DNA from: Phanerochaete sordida
Lineage: Eukaryota; Basidiomycota; Agaricomycetes; Polyporales; Phanerochaetaceae
Reading direction: 5' to 3'
DNA length: 46,372 nucleotides
Assembly (NCBI GenBank): GCA_019973155.2
Contig: BPQB01000137.1
Location: forward strand, 1 to 46,372
Shown here: piece by piece, positions 42,925 to 46,372 of the stretch
Position numbering within the stretch: position 1 is the stretch's first letter
How the letters are laid out: the number at the start of each line of letters is the position of its first letter
Position numbers and translations under genes: made by a program
The notes under the pieces: model-generated
The model's input: only the letters and a program-made list of their open reading frames with translations
What the model was told of the DNA's origin: nothing
The model's database searches: none

Positions 42925-44540
42925 TTACGCCGACTGAGAGTGTCCATAACGACTGCTTACTTTGATCAGCTCTTCCTTTATCTCCATATCCATTGCGTAT
43001 CCTGCATCGACATAGTCAATCTGCAAGTCAGGTCCAACAAGAGGTCCACTGGAGCTCTGCATCCGTCGCCTCCCGAGCCCTCTGCTGCCCTTGAACCCCA
43101 CTGTATGGCCATCCTCGTGCGGCTGCTGCTCCTGCGCAACGAGCATCTTCTGCGTCCACATCTCGACGATGGGCAGCGGCACCGCGAGCGCGGCGAGGTT
43201 CGTCTGCGTGCGCTTGCTGACCGCGCGCCAGCCCTGGACGTAGTCCGCGTGGCGGCCCGCGACGCGGTGGATGGCCGTGCGGCACTCGTGGTGGTAGCGC
43301 AGGAGGCGGTGGTACGCGCGCGCGGCGCCGTCCTCCATCTCGGGCACGTACACGTCCTCGACGTGCTGCGTCGCGAGGGCGCGGGCGGCCGCCTCCGCTT
43401 CTGCGAGCCAGCCGTGCTCCGCGCAGATGAAGTAGATGCGCAGCGCGCCCGCGGGCAGCTGCTGCAGGAGCGCCGCCTGCGCCTGCGCAAGCAGCGGCGC
43501 CATGCCGTACCGCTCCGCGACGCGCAGGATCTCGCGCACCGCAAAGAGGTCCTGGAAGACGCCCGGCGCGCCGCACGGGTAGCAGAGCTGGACGACCTTC
43601 GCCAGCACCCAGCCGATGGCGCCGACGCGGGCCAGCGGCAGGCTATCCGCGGATGTCTCGACGGCCTCGTCAATCAGCGCGCGGCCGCCGGCGAGCTCGA
43701 CCACGAGGCGGTGGACCCTGAATTCGTGCTCGTCCGTCGACTTCAGAACGAGATCCGCTGGGTATGTTGGTGTCTCCGGCACGACCTGGACCGGAATGGC
43801 GCGTTCCGGCTGCTCGATGCGTTTCTGGGCGTTGCGGAAGCCGGAGGTGAAGCGAGGCTGGCAGAAGCTGAAGGGGCGCGTATCGACGGTGTCCATCGGA
43901 GCGCGCACGAATTGCACGAGGCGGAAGTACTGCCCCGCAGAGATGTCGTCCATCTCTGGCACGTAGCAGGCGCCCTCGACGGACGCCGCGAACGCGGAGT
44001 CTGGTTTGGGGAACTTGCGGCTGTAGCGGTCTTTGCAGACTTCGGCGGCCGCGAAGGCGACTTCCTCGATGTTGAAGCGACATGCAAGGACGTACGTTTG
44101 CATGGGCTGGGAGTAGACGTGAGACCAGATCCAGTTCTGCGCCGCCTCCTCGGCTCGCTGGATTTGATACTTCCGCGCGATCTCGAGCAACCGGGCGATG
44201 GTGCTCAGATTCTTGGCTTCAAAGTCGTTGCGATCGCAGATAATGCGCAGGACAGGGTCGATGGAACTGCTATCTTCGTCCAGCGGAATGATGCAGGGGT
44301 TCGGGCTCATGTCCGACGACGGCTGTTCTAGAGAGAACAGATCGCGAAAGAACGGTGAGGCGGAGATGAGCGTGGCCTTAGGGACATGAAACTGTGCGCC
44401 ATCCCAGGACTGCAAGATCGTGTCTGCGCTCGCATCGTCTTCGAATGGAGCGACTACGGGTGTCTGCTCTACGGTTCCGTTCTAGGTAGCGCTCTCAGCC
44501 AGCTGTGAGGGCTAGATGAGAAAGGTTCTACACGTACCAT
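42925..44540 (-). CDS. BTB/POZ protein, diverged copy (BTB4)
   Basis: Exon 2 is 42925-44481. The frame has no ATG before the BTB helices, and an in-frame stop lies just upstream of a CTAG acceptor. Joining to the ATG at 44538-44540, followed at once by GTACGT, gives a start exon coding only Met, a 56-nt intron with a GCTGAG branch site, and 519 aa starting M-NGTVEQTPVVAPFEDDA. Module 1: DTILQSWDGAQFHVPKATLI, SPFFRDLFSL, ARKYQIQRAEEAA. Module 2 near 238: ADLVLKSTDEHEFRVHRLVV, VLAKVVQLCYPCG. Later conserved parts: LRIYFICAEHGWLAEA, VYVPEMEDGAARAYHRLL. Unlike the other three copies it lacks the C-terminal Cys pair. Its second half is much more GC-rich than its first. A C-terminal intron at the GTAAGC near 42949 is possible. 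Confidence 0.8.
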
Positions 44541-44750
44541 CACTTTGCGACGACGTCCTGGTTCACGTTGCTGCTAGCGTGAGATGTGGGGATGGGTAAC
44601 ACCAGTGAGAACTCCGGGCACGCTGACACGAGCACTGCGAACAGTGCGCTTGTTTTGCTATCTGCGGGTGCCAAATCGAGGCGCTGAGGCGCATGGATGA
44701 CGCGGTGAGACAAGAGAGGCAGACTTGACGAAATCATCTGAAATGCTCGT

Positions 44751-44758
44751 CTTATATA
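44751..44758 (-). promoter_or_regulatory. TATA box upstream of BTB4
   Basis: TATATAAG on the minus strand, about 210 nt upstream of the proposed start codon. The distance implies a leader of about 180 nt. A second TATA-like site (GATATAAG) lies near 44869-44876. Confidence 0.5.
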
Positions 44759-45087
44759 TCGTCGAGCTGGCAGAACAGGCCTCGTTGTAGAAACAGTCGT
44801 CGCGGTCGAGAGGAGTCCCGACGCCTTCCGCTTCAGGCACGAGACCCTCCTCTAGGCGCTTATATCATCCCCCAGACTCGGCCCACATCGCAAATGGTTA
44901 GACTCATTTAGGACTCGCTGCCAACGTAACATCTGGCAGTAGATGGCAGAGTCATGCTAGAGCTTGGGGTCAGGAGCTACGGAGCAGTAGATCTGCGCGA
45001 AAGATTGTAGTCCAACCAATTCATCTCGCGGCGTGCATCTGAGGATCTCGACTCGCAGGGTCTATTAATATAGAGACCATGATAATA
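44759..45087. other. Intergenic
   Basis: Upstream flank of BTB4 and 3' flank of the next minus-strand gene. Nothing else is recognised. Confidence 0.5.
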
Positions 45088-45939
45088 CTACGTAGGAGAT
45101 GCCTCGAACCCATCTTTCGCCTTAAACTTAGGCATTCCGAACATCCCTCCCTCGTCCTGCAAATATGTTTTTGTTATCAGACCATCCTTGAAGCCCATGA
45201 CGAGTTGTGGGCCAAGTACGATGGCAGTATAGCCGCCATCCACCATGCCACGCACAAGATCTTGCTCGAGCTTGATGCTTTGTGCGAAACGCTCCGCGAC
45301 ATCGGACGACGCCTCCTGTGTCCGAAGCAGCAGCCGCGGCGGGACGGCCTGCGTCTTCGTCTCCTCCGCCTCGGACACCCCCGAGACTTCGGGCGGGACG
45401 ACGCTCGCCGTGGCGTCGTAAAGCACCGCGCAGGGCGCGCGCGTGTGCGGGTCGACGAGGCGCCAGAGGCACGCCGGGTTGTCGCACGCGCTCGGCGGGG
45501 CGGTGTCTGCGACGCCCGCGGTGCGGCTCTGGCACAGGAGGCGCCGCGACGCGGCGTTCCGGAACGAGAACGCGCCCGCGCGCGGGACGGCCTTCCACAT
45601 GTGCTGGCGGTCGCTCGGCCAGTAGCGCTCCGCGCTCGCGAGCACGCTCCGCTGCGCGTAGTGGTCGAGGCTCGCGAGCCGCGGCGCCGCGCCCGTCACG
45701 ATCGCGAACTGCTCCTCGTACTGGTCGCCCGCGGCGTCCTTCGTCGTGAACACGAAGTGCCACGGGCTCGCGCGCGCGGGGTCCGGGTCGAGCATGATGT
45801 TCGCGTCGTCCATCATGTCGCTCAGCCCCGTCGCCGCAGCGTAGGCGCCCGAGGCAACGTTCTGGAGCAGGTACTCCCGCCGAGGAGAACGTCCAGGAAT
45901 GAGGAGTTCTCGGCCGTCCACGTGGTCTCGGCCATCCAC
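45088..45939 (-). CDS. Unrecognised protein, 5' end unresolved
   Basis: An open frame of about 280 codons with protein-like, GC-rich codon use. The first codon of the frame is GTG, and the nearest upstream ATG (45935) is out of frame, so a short 5' exon or a frameshift is missing from this model. The early part EYLLQNVASGAYAAATGLSD resembles the opening of ricin-B/beta-trefoil-type fungal proteins, and repeats of the kind W-x-F/x-LW (SPWHFVF, ACLWRLVD) would fit a trefoil, but I cannot confirm this. The C-terminal part (TAIVLGPQLVMGFKDGLI, MFGMPKFKAKDGF) is not familiar. There is no signal peptide or membrane segment. The right neighbour is outside the window. Confidence 0.5.
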   Translation of the reverse strand: MDGRDHVDGRELLIPGRSPRREYLLQNVASGAYAAATGLSDMMDDANIMLDPDPARASPWHFVFTTKDAAGDQYEEQFAIVTGAAPRLASLDHYAQRSVLASAERYWPSDRQHMWKAVPRAGAFSFRNAASRRLLCQSRTAGVADTAPPSACDNPACLWRLVDPHTRAPCAVLYDATASVVPPEVSGVSEAEETKTQAVPPRLLLRTQEASSDVAERFAQSIKLEQDLVRGMVDGGYTAIVLGPQLVMGFKDGLITKTYLQDEGGMFGMPKFKAKDGFEASPT

Positions 45940-45959
45940 GTGTCTCGGCCGTCCTCGAG
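45908..45959. repeat. Three tandem 17-18-bp units
   Basis: The unit TCTCGGCCRTCCACGTG occurs at 45908-45925 (with an extra G), at 45926-45942, and in a degenerate form at 45943-45959. They lie at the unclear 5' end of the gene to the left, and a unit gain or loss could have broken its reading frame. Confidence 0.75.
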
Positions 45960-46372
45960 CGCCCGGAGTCCACGCGAGGGTGACATGTCACATGAAGGCG
46001 CTTAGTTCCCTAGGTGGCCTGCAGCAGCAGCAGGACGTCGTGTACGCATCTCAGTCTCTCATTGCTGTGTCCAACCGCCACCCTGCACCATGGACAGTGT
46101 TGCCACAGTCTTCCTAAAGCTACGCCAGCATACTGTGCTGCACGATTCCCTCTCACTTTCCCAAATATACAAGTTCATAACGCATACTGCGCGGCTGAAG
46201 AACGATATCACCCTATGTCAGCATGCGCCAAGACACGACCCAGCCTACCCTCCACCTTTTTTGCCCCCTGTAATGGTCACCTTTCTGTCTCAATTGCTCA
46301 ACCTCGACCGTTCCCTTGTCCCTGAATGCTGGAATATATTCAAGGACCTTGTGTGGTGCGACGAGTACGTGC
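45960..46372. other. Right-edge sequence, no gene recognised
   Basis: Only short frames with low-complexity content are seen. It may hold the promoter or first exon of the gene at 45088-45939. Confidence 0.45.

Overview
The window looks like nuclear DNA of an agaricomycete basidiomycete, probably Polyporales (order inferred). The signs are many 45-70 nt introns with GTRNGY donors, TATA boxes about 50-75 nt upstream of start codons, GC-rich coding exons, a STE3-type pheromone receptor, a family of intron-rich 7-TM proteins, and an expanded family of two-module BTB/POZ proteins. Gene models below were spliced by eye from reading frame, splice sites and family similarity. No search was run.

Layout. 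1-262: tandem 135-bp repeat cut by the window edge. 1.7-9.56 kb: an apparently intact Helitron. A single three-exon RepHel gene of about 2006 aa carries the HUH/two-tyrosine nuclease and a Pif1-type helicase. The 3' end shows the textbook hairpin plus CTGA followed by T, and a divergently transcribed unknown gene shares its upstream region. 10.4-11.8 kb: STE3-like G-protein-coupled pheromone receptor in five exons. 11.9-12.5 kb: 101-bp inverted repeats. 13.1 kb: a two-exon 69-aa membrane-peptide gene. 15.9-17.2 kb: secreted SGNH/GDSL hydrolase. 17.8-18.7 kb: small RGG-rich protein with acidic tail. 20.15-21.4 kb: secreted purine nucleoside permease (NUP) family protein.

21.6-33.6 kb is a family-expansion zone. 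Three paralogous 7-TM genes (minus strand) share one eight-exon plan in which five internal exons have identical lengths. They are interleaved with two BTB genes. Two more BTB genes, convergent with each other, lie at 41.2-44.5 kb.

Between these are two conserved cellular genes: SUS1/ENY2 (98 aa, three introns, SAGA/TREX-2) at 36.2 kb and an 11-exon MFS drug:H+ antiporter at 38.0-40.4 kb. The right edge holds an unrecognised gene. The stretches 0.3-1.7, 13.4-15.9, 18.7-20.1, 23.2-24.7, 26.2-27.7, 33.6-36.2 and 36.7-38.0 kb look non-coding or eroded, with small repeats.

The genes do not form one pathway. Sensing and membrane genes (STE3, 7-TM trio, MFS, NUP) and the BTB set look like accessory, fast-evolving chromosome content that also hosts transposons. 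The items most worth follow-up are the Helitron's divergent companion gene, the exon-frozen 7-TM trio, the receptor without a visible pheromone precursor, and the 69-aa gene.
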